A stretch of DNA of 64,000 nt from Nocardioides lacusdianchii (GTDB lineage Bacteria; Actinomycetota; Actinomycetes; Propionibacteriales; Nocardioidaceae), in the NCBI RefSeq assembly GCF_020102855.1, contig NZ_JADHZD010000005.1, forward strand, positions 186,001 to 250,000. The letters run 5' to 3'. Below are positions 1 through 8,007 of this stretch, piece by piece. The notes under the pieces are model-generated. The model had not been told where the DNA came from and did not search any database. It saw only the letters and a program-made list of their open reading frames with translations. How positions within the stretch are numbered: position 1 is the first letter of the stretch; each line of letters begins with the position of its first letter. The position numbers and the translations under genes were made by a program.

Positions 1-1241
1 TCATCCCCGGCGGCAAGCTCTTCCGGGACCTCACGCGGGCCTCGGCGCGACGCCAGCCCACGATCGCGCTCGTCTTCGGCAACTCCACCGCGGGTGGGGC
101 GTACGTCCCCGGCATGAGCGACTACACCGTCTTCGTGCGCGGCGGGGCCAAGGTGTTCCTCGGCGGCCCGCCCCTGGTGAAGATGGCCACGGGCGAGGAG
201 TCCGACGACGAGTCGCTGGGCGGTGCGGAGATGCACGCCCGCGTGTCGGGGCTCGCCGACTACCTCGCCGAGGACGAGCACGACGCGATCCGGATCGGGC
301 GGCGGATCGTGGCCCGGCTCAACCGCCGCTCCTCTCGCTGGTCGAGTAGGGCGAGGAACGAGCCCGTATCGAGACCCACTGATGGCCGAGGTCTCGATAC
401 GCGGCCTCTCGTCCCTCACGGCCGCTACTCGACCACCGAAGGTTGGGCCGAGCCCGACGCCGACCCCGAGGGCCTCCTCGACCTCATCCCGACCGACCTC
501 AAGGAGCCGTTCGACCCCCGCGAGGTCATCGTGCGGATCGTCGACGGCACGAGCGAGCACAACGGCCGGCCCTTCGACGAGTTCAAGCCGCTCTACGGCA
601 CCTCGCTCGTCACCGGCTGGGCCGAGCTGCACGGCCGGCCGATCGGCATCCTGGCCAACGCCCAGGGGGTGCTGTTCTCCGAGGAGGCGCAGAAGGCGAC
701 GCAGTTCATCCAGCTCGCCAACTCCTCGCACACCCCGCTGCTGTTCCTGCACAACACGACCGGCTACATGGTCGGCAAGGACTACGAGCAGGGCGGGATC
801 ATCAAGCACGGCGCGATGATGATCAACGCGGTCTCCAACTCCACCGTGCCGCACCTCAGCGTGATCATGGGCGCGTCCTACGGCGCCGGCAACTACGGGA
901 TGAACGGCCGCGCCTTCGACCCGCGCTTCCTCTTCACCTGGCCCAGCGCGAAGTCCGCCGTCATGGGCCCGGCCCAGCTCGCCGGCGTCCTCGAGATCGT
1001 CGCCCAGCAGTCCGCCGAGTCCAAGGGCGAGGTCTTCGACGCCGAGGGCTTCAAGGGCGTCAAGGACTACGTCGAGGCCTCGGTCGAGGAGCAGTCCCTG
1101 CCCTACTTCCTGTCCGGGATGCTCTACGACGACGGCGTCATCGACCCCCGCGACACCCGCACGGTGCTCGCGATCTGCCTCAGCGTCATCGCCAACGCGC
1201 CGATCCGGGGCGCCGACCGATTCGGGGTGTTCCGCCCGTGA
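1..1241 (+). CDS. Acyl-CoA carboxylase carboxyltransferase (beta) subunit, 5'-truncated
   Basis: Partial gene: the frame is open from base 3 and the true start lies before the window. It transfers carboxyl from biotin to an acyl-CoA (methylcrotonyl-, geranyl- or propionyl-CoA type). Visible are the crotonase-fold carboxyltransferase features of this family: GNSTAGGAYVPGMSD near the window start, NAQGVLFSEEAQKATQF, then GASYGAGNYGMNGRAFDPRF and WPSAKSAVMG. The C-terminus is complete and the stop overlaps the next gene's GTG (GTGA), so it is cotranscribed with the biotin carboxylase subunit and an acyl-CoA dehydrogenase, a set typical of leucine or acyclic-terpenoid catabolism. Oddity: visible residues about 113-145 are encoded by a palindromic repeat (339-437) inserted in frame between the two halves of the enzyme, where homologues pass directly from the ARLN helix to a short linker. 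The exact substrate cannot be decided from sequence. Confidence 0.9.
   Translation, partial: IPGGKLFRDLTRASARRQPTIALVFGNSTAGGAYVPGMSDYTVFVRGGAKVFLGGPPLVKMATGEESDDESLGGAEMHARVSGLADYLAEDEHDAIRIGRRIVARLNRRSSRWSSRARNEPVSRPTDGRGLDTRPLVPHGRYSTTEGWAEPDADPEGLLDLIPTDLKEPFDPREVIVRIVDGTSEHNGRPFDEFKPLYGTSLVTGWAELHGRPIGILANAQGVLFSEEAQKATQFIQLANSSHTPLLFLHNTTGYMVGKDYEQGGIIKHGAMMINAVSNSTVPHLSVIMGASYGAGNYGMNGRAFDPRFLFTWPSAKSAVMGPAQLAGVLEIVAQQSAESKGEVFDAEGFKGVKDYVEASVEEQSLPYFLSGMLYDDGVIDPRDTRTVLAICLSVIANAPIRGADRFGVFRP
339..437. repeat. Family-1 palindromic repeat inside the carboxyltransferase gene
   Basis: Inverted repeat with outer arms TGGTCGAGTAG (339-349) and CTACTCGACCA (425-435) and inner arms GTATCGAGACC (366-376) and GGTCTCGATAC (390-400). 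Between them lie CGAGGAACGAGC-like and CTCGTCC-like segments. The reading frame of the carboxyltransferase is open across it and contributes an Arg/Ser-rich peptide of about 33 residues. Related copies are at 39888-39960 and, as a half element, at 48814-48870. Confidence 0.85.
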
Positions 1242-3238
1242 CCACGCTCATCAGGCTCCTCGCCGTCGCCAACCGCGGCGAGATCGCCAGCCGCGTCTTC
1301 ACCACCTGCCGTCGGCTCGGCATCGAGAGCCAGGCGCTCTTCTCCGACGCGGACGCCGGGCTTCCCTACGTCGACGACGCCGACATCGCGACCCGTCTCC
1401 CCGGGCGTACGCCTGCTGAGACCTACCTCGACGCCGACCGGGTGATCAACGCGATCCGGGCTGCCGGTGGCCAGTCGGTCCACCCGGGCTACGGCTTCCT
1501 GTCCGAGAACGCCGACTTCGCGCGCGCGGTGCAGGACGCGGGGCTGGTCTGGATCGGCCCGCCCCCCGACGCCATCGAGGCGATGGGCTCCAAGACCCGC
1601 GCCAAGGACCTGATGCGTGATGCGGGCGTGCCGGTCCTCGAGGCCCCCGAGGCCCCGACGGAGACGGACCTGCCGCTGCTGGTGAAGGCGAGCGCGGGCG
1701 GTGGCGGGCGCGGCATGCGCGTGGTCCGCTCGCTCGACCGGCTGGACGCCGAGCTCGAGGCGGCGCGCGCCGAGGCGCTGAGCGCCTTCGGCGACGGGTC
1801 GGTCTTCGTGGAGCCGTACGTCGAGACCGGGCGCCACGTCGAGGTCCAGATCCTCTTCGACACGCACGGAAACGGCATCGCCCTCGGCGACCGCGACTGC
1901 TCGCTGCAGCGCCGCCACCAGAAGGTGCTGGAGGAGGCGCCGGCACCGGGGCTCCCCGACGGCGTACGCCGGGCGATGCACGAGGCGGCCGTCGCTGCCG
2001 GCCGCGCGGTCGGCTACGCCAGCGCCGGGACGGTCGAGTTCCTCTACGACCCCGCGAGCGAGCGCTTCTGGTTCCTCGAGATGAACACCCGCCTCCAGGT
2101 CGAGCACCCCGTGACCGAGTGCGTCACCGGGGTCGACCTCGTGGCTGCCCAGATCGGGATCGCCGAGGGCCGCACGCTGCACGAGGTGCTCGGCTTCGAC
2201 GAGTCCCCCGAGCCGCGCGGCCACGCCGTCGAGGTCCGGCTCTACGCCGAGACGCCCGACGCCGCGGCGACCCCGCAGAGCGGCCGGTTCAGCCGGCTCG
2301 ACATCCCGCACGACACGGCGTTCACGCTGCTGGGCGACTTCGGCGTGCGCGTCGACGCGGGGTACGCCGACGGCAGCGAGGTGTCGACCCACTACGACGC
2401 GATGCTCGCCAAGGTCATCGTCTGGGCGCCCGACCGCGGGCAGGCGCTGCGGTCCCTGCGCCACGTCCTGCGGCGCGCCCGGCTGCACGGTCCGGTGACC
2501 AACCGCGAGCTCCTCGAGGCGCTGGCGGACGACCCCGAGGTGCTCGCGGGACGCATGACCACCACGCTCCTCGAGCAGCGGCTCGGCGAGCGCGGGGCGT
2601 ACGAGCCGGCCGGACCGGGCGACACCGAGCTCGGTCCGTTCGTCGCCGCCGTCGCCCTCGCCGCGCGGGACGCGGAGCGGCGTACGGTCCAGGCCCGTGT
2701 GCCGGTCGGGTGGCGCAACGTCGTCAGCCAGCCGCAGCGCACCTTCTTCGACGTGCCCGGGCGCGACGAACCGGTCGCGGCGGAGTGGTACGCCGGACGC
2801 GACGGCATCCGGCACCCGAGCGAGCAGTGGCGGGTGCTGGAGGCGTCGCCCGAGCGCGTGGTGCTCGACACCGGCGGGCACCGGATGGTCTTCGAGGTGC
2901 GCCTCGAGGAGTCGGGCGAGGTGTTCCTCGACAACGACAGCACCATCCGGCAGCGCCTGCGGGTGCGTCCCCGCTTCACCGACCCGGCCGACGCGGTGGC
3001 GAGCGGATCCCTGCTCGCGCCGATGCCCGGCACGGTCGTGAAGGTCGTCGCCGAGGTCGGCGCGGCCGTCTCCGCGGGCGACGCCGTCCTCGTCCTGGAG
3101 GCCATGAAGATGCAGCACACGGTCACCGCGCCGCACGACGGCACGGTCACCGAGATCAACGTCGAGCCCGGCGCGCAGGTCGCGTCCGGGGAGGTCCTGG
3201 CAGTCGTGGCCACCGAACAACCCGAGGAGCATGCATGA
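1238..3238 (+). CDS. Acyl-CoA carboxylase alpha subunit: biotin carboxylase plus BCCP
   Basis: 666 aa from a GTG that overlaps the previous stop (GTGA). It carboxylates its own biotin using ATP and bicarbonate. N-terminal biotin-carboxylase domain starts LLAVANRGEIASR; the ATP-grasp glycine loop KASAGGGGRGM is near residue 150 and EMNTRLQVEHPVTE near 280-293. The C-terminal biotinyl domain carries LVLEAMKMQHT, with the biotin-accepting Lys at about 624, 35 residues before the conserved carrier-domain end. Length and domain order match the MCC/ACC alpha subunits of actinobacteria. It is the partner of the upstream carboxyltransferase subunit; the downstream acyl-CoA dehydrogenase starts within the stop codon (ATGA). 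Substrate, 3-methylcrotonyl-CoA versus geranyl-CoA or another acyl-CoA, is inferred only from context. Confidence 0.95.
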   Translation: MTTLIRLLAVANRGEIASRVFTTCRRLGIESQALFSDADAGLPYVDDADIATRLPGRTPAETYLDADRVINAIRAAGGQSVHPGYGFLSENADFARAVQDAGLVWIGPPPDAIEAMGSKTRAKDLMRDAGVPVLEAPEAPTETDLPLLVKASAGGGGRGMRVVRSLDRLDAELEAARAEALSAFGDGSVFVEPYVETGRHVEVQILFDTHGNGIALGDRDCSLQRRHQKVLEEAPAPGLPDGVRRAMHEAAVAAGRAVGYASAGTVEFLYDPASERFWFLEMNTRLQVEHPVTECVTGVDLVAAQIGIAEGRTLHEVLGFDESPEPRGHAVEVRLYAETPDAAATPQSGRFSRLDIPHDTAFTLLGDFGVRVDAGYADGSEVSTHYDAMLAKVIVWAPDRGQALRSLRHVLRRARLHGPVTNRELLEALADDPEVLAGRMTTTLLEQRLGERGAYEPAGPGDTELGPFVAAVALAARDAERRTVQARVPVGWRNVVSQPQRTFFDVPGRDEPVAAEWYAGRDGIRHPSEQWRVLEASPERVVLDTGGHRMVFEVRLEESGEVFLDNDSTIRQRLRVRPRFTDPADAVASGSLLAPMPGTVVKVVAEVGAAVSAGDAVLVLEAMKMQHTVTAPHDGTVTEINVEPGAQVASGEVLAVVATEQPEEHA

Positions 3239-4395
3239 GCAACTTCACCGAGACCGAGGAGCGCCAGGAGCTGCGGCGCCAGGTGTCCAAGCTCGCCAAG
3301 GGCTACGGCCGCGACTGGTTCGTCGAGCGGGCCCGCTCCGGCGAGAAGACCACCGAGCTGTGGATGGAGATCGCCAAGGCGGGCTACCTCGGGGTCAACA
3401 TCCCCGAGGAGTACGGCGGCGGGGGCGGCGGCATCGGCGACGTGGCCGCGGTCTGCGAGGAGCTCGCAGCGCAGGGCTGCCCGCTGCTGATGATGGTCGT
3501 CAGCCCGGCGATCTGCGGGACGGTCATCGCGCGCTACGGCACGGAGGAGCAGAAGCAGCGCTGGCTGCCCGGCATCTGCGACGGCACCGCCACCATGGCC
3601 TTCGCGATCACCGAGCCCGACGCCGGCACCAACTCCCACAACATCACCACCACCGCCCGCCGCGACGGCGACGAGTGGGTGCTCAAGGGCCAGAAGATCT
3701 ACATCTCCGGCGTCGACGAGGCCGAGAACGTCCTCGTCGTCGCCCGCGCCGAGGACGAGCGGACCGGCAAGCTCAAGCCGTGCCTGTTCGTGGTGCCGAC
3801 CGACTCCGCGGGCTTCGAGTTCACCGCGATCCCGATGGAGATCGTCAGCCCGGAGAAGCAGTTCCAGGTCTTCATCGACGACGTCCGCCTCCCTGCCGAT
3901 GCGCTCGTCGGCGACGAGGACGGCGGCCTGGTGCAGCTCTTCGCCGGCCTCAACCCCGAGCGGATCATGGCGGCCTCCTTCTCGACGGGGCTGGCGCGCC
4001 ACGCCCTGGAGAAGGCGTCGGCGTACGCGAAGGAGCGCACGGTCTTCAAGGCCCCGATCGGCTCGCACCAGGCGATCGCCCACCCGCTCGCGACGGCCCA
4101 CATCGAGAACGAGCTGGCCCGGCTGATGACGCAGAAGGCGTCCGCGCTCGTCGACGCCGGTGACGACATGGCAGCCGGCGAGGCGGCCAACATGGCGAAG
4201 TACGCCGCTGCCGAGGCGGCCGTGCACGCCGTCGACGCGGCGGTGCAGACCCACGGCGGCAACGGCATCACGCAGGAGTACGGCATGGCCGGGCTGCTCG
4301 TCGCCGCGCGCGCGGGCCGGATCGCGCCGGTGAGCCGGGAGATGATCCTGAACTTCGTCGCGATGCACTCGCTGGGGCTGCCGAAGTCCTACTGA
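3235..4395 (+). CDS. Acyl-CoA dehydrogenase
   Basis: 386 aa; ATG overlaps the previous stop (ATGA), so it is the third gene of a translationally coupled operon. FAD enzyme that introduces the alpha,beta double bond in acyl-CoA, producing the unsaturated substrate that the upstream carboxylase could accept. Family signatures are clear: MAFAITEPDAGTN around residues 121-133 (flavin-binding middle domain) and QTHGGNGITQEYG around 338-350 in the C-terminal helical domain. Gly-rich EYGGGGGGIGD near residue 60 is a lineage detail. Together with MCC-like subunits the natural guess is isovaleryl-CoA or citronellyl-CoA dehydrogenase, but the residues that set chain specificity were not resolved here. 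Confidence 0.93.
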   Translation: MSNFTETEERQELRRQVSKLAKGYGRDWFVERARSGEKTTELWMEIAKAGYLGVNIPEEYGGGGGGIGDVAAVCEELAAQGCPLLMMVVSPAICGTVIARYGTEEQKQRWLPGICDGTATMAFAITEPDAGTNSHNITTTARRDGDEWVLKGQKIYISGVDEAENVLVVARAEDERTGKLKPCLFVVPTDSAGFEFTAIPMEIVSPEKQFQVFIDDVRLPADALVGDEDGGLVQLFAGLNPERIMAASFSTGLARHALEKASAYAKERTVFKAPIGSHQAIAHPLATAHIENELARLMTQKASALVDAGDDMAAGEAANMAKYAAAEAAVHAVDAAVQTHGGNGITQEYGMAGLLVAARAGRIAPVSREMILNFVAMHSLGLPKSY

Positions 4396-4424
4396 GCCCG
4401 GCTGAGCCCTGCCGGGCCCTGCCT

Positions 4425-4470
4425 TGCGTCATACGAACCCGCACCTATGAGTGCGGGTTCGTATGACGCC
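4425..4470. repeat. Family-2 46-bp palindrome, copy A
   Basis: Arms 4426-4444 and 4451-4469 form a perfect 19-bp stem (arm begins GCGTCATACGAACCCGCAC) around the 6-nt loop CTATGA. It lies 29 nt after the acyl-CoA dehydrogenase stop and just before the next gene, so it could serve as a transcription terminator, but no T-run follows. Copies of exactly the same length are at 4909-4954 and, inside a coding region, at 59279-59324. Confidence 0.9.
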
Positions 4471-4490
4471 GCGGTGGCAGGATCCGTGGT

Positions 4491-4934
4491 GTGAGCTCTC
4501 GGGGGTGGTGGCTGCTGCTCGGCGCCGGCGTCGCGCTGATGGCTGCGGCGAGCATGTGGGCGCCAGCGCAGCCCGAGCTGGTCTCCGGTGGCGCCTGCAA
4601 CGTGGCCCCCTGCGGGACCCTCGAGGATCCCGAGCGCTGGCGGGCCGCCTGGTGGCTCTGGCTCGCCGGAGCTGCTCTGGCGCTGCCTGCCGCGACACTC
4701 GGCGTACGCCCCTCGCGGACGCCCCGGTGGCCGGGGCTGCTGGCCGGGGTCGTCGTGGTGTCGGCGCTGCTGGTCGCCGTCGTCGTCGCCGCCGTGATCG
4801 TCTCGCTCGTCACGTCGGTGCAGGGCGCGGCGACGCTGGCGGTGGTGTGCGTGCTCCTGCCGACGGTCGCGGTCCTGGCGAGCTGGGTCAAGGGCTCGAG
4901 GTCGGACCTGCGTCATACGAACCAGCACCCATGA
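4491..4934 (+). CDS. Small membrane protein of unknown function
   Basis: 147 aa from GTG 4491, which follows a CAGGAT -10-like box by 7 nt (probable leaderless mRNA). I do not recognise the family. Visible: an N-terminal hydrophobic helix (WWLLLGAGVALMAAA), a short exported loop with a Cys pair (GGACNVAPCG), a second helix (WLWLAGAALALPAATLGV), and two adjacent helices (LLAGVVVVSALLVAVVVAAV and TLAVVCVLLPTVAVL). The C-terminal RHTNQHP and the stop codon come from a family-2 palindrome (4909-4954), and another copy lies just upstream, so the gene is bracketed by the repeat and its C-terminus has been rewritten by it. Codon use is normal for the window. Confidence 0.6.
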   Translation: MSSRGWWLLLGAGVALMAAASMWAPAQPELVSGGACNVAPCGTLEDPERWRAAWWLWLAGAALALPAATLGVRPSRTPRWPGLLAGVVVVSALLVAVVVAAVIVSLVTSVQGAATLAVVCVLLPTVAVLASWVKGSRSDLRHTNQHP

Positions 4935-4954
4935 CTGCGCGTTCGTATGACGCA
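4909..4954. repeat. Family-2 46-bp palindrome, copy B
   Basis: Arms 4909-4927 (TGCGTCATACGAACCAGCA) and 4936-4954 pair at 17 of 19 positions around the loop CCCATGAC. The stop codon of the 4491 membrane protein lies in the loop, so the repeat supplies its last codons. Confidence 0.9.
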
Positions 4955-5009
4955 GAACAGGGGCACCACGGCCGAGCGCGCTGTCCGACCCCGGTGGCAG
5001 GCTGTCCCC

Positions 5010-5393
5010 GTGGCCCTCGCTGACCGACCCCTGGTGCCCGAGGAGTGGGTGCTGCGCATCGACGCGGTGCTCGGGGCGCTGCCGCGGTGCGCTCAGGAGG
5101 CGGCGTGGACCGGCACGCGCTGGCGGGTCGGGAGCGCGACAGTGGCACACGTCTTCGGCGGCGAGGACCAGGTCTTCCGGATCACCTTCCGCGGCGAGCC
5201 GGACGAGGTGGCTGCGTTCGAGCACATGGGCCACCCCTACTTCCGGTCCGGGTGGGGCGGCAACGTGATCGGGATGGTCCTCGACGACGGGGCCGGGATC
5301 GACTGGGACGAGCTCGCCGAGCTGCTCACCGACTCCTACTGCCTCCAGGCGCCGACCCACCTCGCCGCCCAGGTCGAGCGCCCCGTCGACTGA
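5010..5393 (+). CDS. MmcQ/YjbR-type (DUF419) protein
   Basis: 127 aa from GTG 5010; the frame is open further upstream but conserved sequence begins at PEEWVLRIDAVLGALP, and a CAGGCT box lies 6 nt before the GTG. The fold is a small alpha/beta CyaY-like domain that some literature describes as DNA-binding; function is not established. Visible family features are WTGTRWRVGSATVAHVFGGE near the middle, FRITFRGEPDEVAAFEHMG and the GIDWDELAELLTDSYCLQAP C-terminal helix. It stands alone between the small membrane protein and an acyltransferase-like gene, with no operon context that would suggest a partner. Confidence 0.75.
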   Translation: MALADRPLVPEEWVLRIDAVLGALPRCAQEAAWTGTRWRVGSATVAHVFGGEDQVFRITFRGEPDEVAAFEHMGHPYFRSGWGGNVIGMVLDDGAGIDWDELAELLTDSYCLQAPTHLAAQVERPVD

Positions 5394-5435
5394 GCACGGC
5401 ACGCGCGTTGCCGGGTCCGCGGCAGGATGGGGGCC

Positions 5436-6545
5436 ATGACCGCGACGCGCCAGGGCCGCCTCGTCGGGCTCGACGTCGCCCGGTGCCTCGCCCTCCTCGG
5501 CATGGTCGCCACCCACGTGCTGGACGCCCGCACCCCCGACGGCGAGCTCGCGACCGCGCAGTGGCTGGCCGGGGGCCGCGCCTCCGCGCTCTTCGCCGTG
5601 CTCGCCGGGGTGAGCCTCGCGCTCATGACGCGCAAGCCGCTGCGGGGGCGCCCGCGAGCCCTGCGCTCGCTCGGCATCCTCGGCCGCGCGGTGCTCGTCG
5701 CGCTTCTGGGCCTGGCGCTCGGCGGCCTCGACAGCGGCCTCGCGGTGATCCTCACCTACTACGGCGTGCTGTTCGTCCTCGGCATCCCGTTCACCTACCT
5801 CCGACTGCGGACGCTGATGCCGCTCACGGTCGCGTGGGTGGTCCTGGCCCCCGTGGTCTCGCACCTCGTCCGCCCGCACCTTCCCGAGCGCGGCTACGAC
5901 AACCCGACGTTCGCTCAGCTGGCCGATCCGGGACAGCTGGCCAGCGAGCTGCTCCTCACCGGCTACTACCCGGTCGTGCCGTGGCTGGCCTACCTCCTCG
6001 CCGGCCTCGCCCTCGGCCGCCTCGACCTGCGCGACACCCGCCTGCTCGGCGCGCTCGCCCTCGGCGGCCTCGGCACCGCGGTGCTCGCCACCCGCATCTC
6101 GCGCGCCCTCGTCGACCCGGCGATCGCGTCCGAGAACGAGGGCGGCATGTTCGGCGTCACCCCGCCCGACGGCGACTGGTCGTGGCTGCTGGTCGTCGCC
6201 CCGCACTCCGCCACACCGTTCGACCTGGCCCAGACCATCGGCAGCGCCGTGCTCGTGATCGCCGCCTGCCTGCTGCTCGAGCGCCTCCTGCCCCGCGCCG
6301 CGACGGCCGTGCTGGGCGTCGTCCTCGGCGCGGGCGCCGCGACGCTCACCCTCTACAGCCTGCACGTCGTGATGCGTACGCCCCGGGTGTGGCCGGAGGA
6401 CGCGGGGCCCTCGGCGTACGCCGCCCACGTCGCCGTGCTGCTCACCCTCGGTGCCGCCCTCCGGATCGCGGGTCGGCGCGGACCGCTGGAGACGGTGGCC
6501 GGGCTGCCGGTCCGCCTGGCTCAGCGCAGCGGCACGAAGCGGTAG
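5436..6545 (+). CDS. Polytopic membrane protein, heparan-N-acetyltransferase-like (DUF1624/DUF418 type)
   Basis: 369 aa from ATG 5436, preceded by a CAGGAT box 7 nt upstream that can act as a leaderless -10 or as an AGGA ribosome site. ATG 5427 is a weaker alternative. The N-terminal GRLVGLDVARCLALLGMVATH motif (short form: LDVARxxALLGMVxTH) with the His in the first membrane helix is characteristic of acyltransferase families that modify surface sugars. About ten hydrophobic helices follow, with GYYPVVPWLAYLLAGLALGR in the middle. Substrate is unknown. Its end overlaps the convergent PCMT gene by 25 bp. Confidence 0.7.
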   Translation: MTATRQGRLVGLDVARCLALLGMVATHVLDARTPDGELATAQWLAGGRASALFAVLAGVSLALMTRKPLRGRPRALRSLGILGRAVLVALLGLALGGLDSGLAVILTYYGVLFVLGIPFTYLRLRTLMPLTVAWVVLAPVVSHLVRPHLPERGYDNPTFAQLADPGQLASELLLTGYYPVVPWLAYLLAGLALGRLDLRDTRLLGALALGGLGTAVLATRISRALVDPAIASENEGGMFGVTPPDGDWSWLLVVAPHSATPFDLAQTIGSAVLVIAACLLLERLLPRAATAVLGVVLGAGAATLTLYSLHVVMRTPRVWPEDAGPSAYAAHVAVLLTLGAALRIAGRRGPLETVAGLPVRLAQRSGTKR

Positions 6546-7072
6546 CGCCCGTGCTCGCCCACCACGGCGCCCGGGTTGGTGACGCGCAGCATCGTGCCCG
6601 CCACCGGGATCACCAGCACCCCGTCGTCGGTGAGCTGCTCGACGAGATCCTGGGGCAGCTCGTCGGGCTCGGCCGAGACCAGGATGCGGTCGTACGCCGC
6701 CCCGCCGGGGTCGCCCAGCACGCCGGGCGTCGCGCGCCGGATGCTCGCCCACGGCCGGTCGGTGGCCGCGAGGTTGGCCGTCCCGAAGGCGACCAGCTCC
6801 GGCTCGAGCTCCACCCCGAGCACCGACCCGGTCGGGCCGACGAGGTGCGCGAGCAGCGCCGTCGTCCAGCCCGACCCCGCCCCGACGTCCAGCACCCGCT
6901 GCCCGGGGCGTACGTCGAGCAGGCGGAGCATGGCGTCGACCGTGCGGGGCTGCGAGCTGGTCTGTCCCGCCGCGATCGCCAGCGGACCGTCGTACGCCGC
7001 CCGGTGCCGAACCCCGCGGGGGAGGAAGTCCCTCCGCGGGGTGGCGTCGAAGGCTGCGTCGACCGGGTCCAC
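6521..7072 (-). CDS. Protein-L-isoaspartate O-methyltransferase-like SAM methyltransferase
   Basis: 183 aa from GTG 7072, 26 nt after the cupin gene's stop. SAM-dependent methyltransferase of the PCMT family, which repairs L-isoaspartyl residues; many actinobacterial members have unproven substrates. Visible: DAAFDATPRRDFLPRGV at the start, GQTSSQPRTVDAMLRLL (substrate loop SSQP), then the SAM-binding VLDVGAGSGWTTALLAHLVG and VLGVELEPELV. Length is a little below the usual 200 or more, the C-terminal strand being short. It is the last gene of the minus-strand group VOC-cupin-PCMT and its tail overlaps the convergent membrane protein by 25 bp. Confidence 0.85.
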   Translation of the reverse strand: MDPVDAAFDATPRRDFLPRGVRHRAAYDGPLAIAAGQTSSQPRTVDAMLRLLDVRPGQRVLDVGAGSGWTTALLAHLVGPTGSVLGVELEPELVAFGTANLAATDRPWASIRRATPGVLGDPGGAAYDRILVSAEPDELPQDLVEQLTDDGVLVIPVAGTMLRVTNPGAVVGEHGRYRFVPLR

Positions 7073-7098
7073 CCGGCCAGTCCACCACCGGTCGCGCG

Positions 7099-7578
7099 TC
7101 AGAGCCAGTGGTTGTCGTGCTCGCGCATGAAGCGGGCGTAGGCGTCCTCGTCGAAGCCCCCGATGCCGGCCGCGAGTCCCTCGAAGTAGGCCTCGCGTGG
7201 AGCACCCGGGGCGAAGTGGAGCAGCATCTTCGCCGGGCCGTCGGAGTTGCGGAAGCCGTGGATCCCGCCCGCCGGCACGTGAGCGAAGTCGCCGGCGCGG
7301 GTCTTCACCCAGTCCGTGCCGTCGAAGATCGTGACTGTCCCCTCGAGGACGTAGAACGACTCGGTGATCGTGCGGTGGAAGTGCGCACGCGGCCCGCTCT
7401 CGGGACCGGCGAACTCCCAGCGGTAGAGGCCGAACGTGCCCTGCGTCTCGGTGCCCCGCGCGAGGTAGAACACCTTGTTGCCGTTGGGGTAGGCCACGGC
7501 CGGCTCGAGGTCGGCCCGCACGACGTGCGCCGACACCTCCCCGGAGTCGCCGTCGTAGAGCGGCGGTGGGTAGCTCAT
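7099..7578 (-). CDS. Cupin-domain protein
   Basis: 159 aa; ATG overlaps the stop of the VOC gene (ATGA), so the two are coupled. Single cupin barrel with the metal-ligand motifs visible: GPRAHFHRTITESFYVLEG (HxH...E of motif 1) and GDFAHVPAGGIHGFRN (motif 2 His). Cupins bind a metal and may be oxygenases, isomerases or sensors; the two motifs alone do not say which. The partnership with a VOC protein and an AraC regulator suggests a small-molecule detoxification or modification unit. C-terminal helix ARFMREHDNHWL is typical of quercetinase-like cupins of unknown substrate. Confidence 0.85.
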   Translation of the reverse strand: MSYPPPLYDGDSGEVSAHVVRADLEPAVAYPNGNKVFYLARGTETQGTFGLYRWEFAGPESGPRAHFHRTITESFYVLEGTVTIFDGTDWVKTRAGDFAHVPAGGIHGFRNSDGPAKMLLHFAPGAPREAYFEGLAAGIGGFDEDAYARFMREHDNHWL

Positions 7579-7997
7579 GCGCCGGCCGGCTGGTTGATCC
7601 GGACGTGGTTGCCGAACGGGTCCCGGATGCCGAAGTCCGTGCCGTAGGGCTGCTCGACCGGCTTGGAGGTGATCTCGACGCCGGCGTCTCGGAGCGCGGC
7701 GTACGTCGCGTGCACGTCGGAGCTGAGCAGGAACACCCCGCCGAGCGCGCCCTTGGTGACCAGGTCGCGCACCTGGGCCGACGTGGCCTCGTCGTGCTGC
7801 GGGCCGCCGACGAGCTCGAGCAGCAGCGAGGTGTCCTGCCCGGGGACGCCGACGGTGAGCCAGCGCATGAAGCCCAGGTCGATGTCGTCGCGGACCTCGA
7901 AGCCGAGGTGGGAGGTGTAGAAGTCGAGCGCCTCGTCCTGGTCGAGGACCGGCACGCTGCGGATGTGGAGGGAGGTGATGTGGTTGTCGGTGGTCAT
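7575..7997 (-). CDS. VOC-family (glyoxalase/bleomycin-resistance fold) protein
   Basis: 140 aa from ATG 7997. Metal-dependent enzyme or binding protein of the vicinal-oxygen-chelate superfamily. Typical pattern: SVPVLDQDEALDFYTSHLGFEV at the start of the first beta-alpha-beta unit, then DAGVEI and the C-terminal GIRDPFGNHVRINQ. On the minus strand TAGCGT lies 7 nt before the ATG, so this is probably a leaderless transcript that starts at the AraC gene's stop and includes the cupin and PCMT genes. Reaction is unknown. Confidence 0.85.
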   Translation of the reverse strand: MTTDNHITSLHIRSVPVLDQDEALDFYTSHLGFEVRDDIDLGFMRWLTVGVPGQDTSLLLELVGGPQHDEATSAQVRDLVTKGALGGVFLLSSDVHATYAALRDAGVEITSKPVEQPYGTDFGIRDPFGNHVRINQPAGA

Positions 7998-8007
7998 GAC
8001 GAGGACG

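Noticed and set aside
339..437. Repeat as the end of an insertion sequence
   Set aside because: No transposase gene or target-site duplication can be identified; the ends are arms of a short palindrome.
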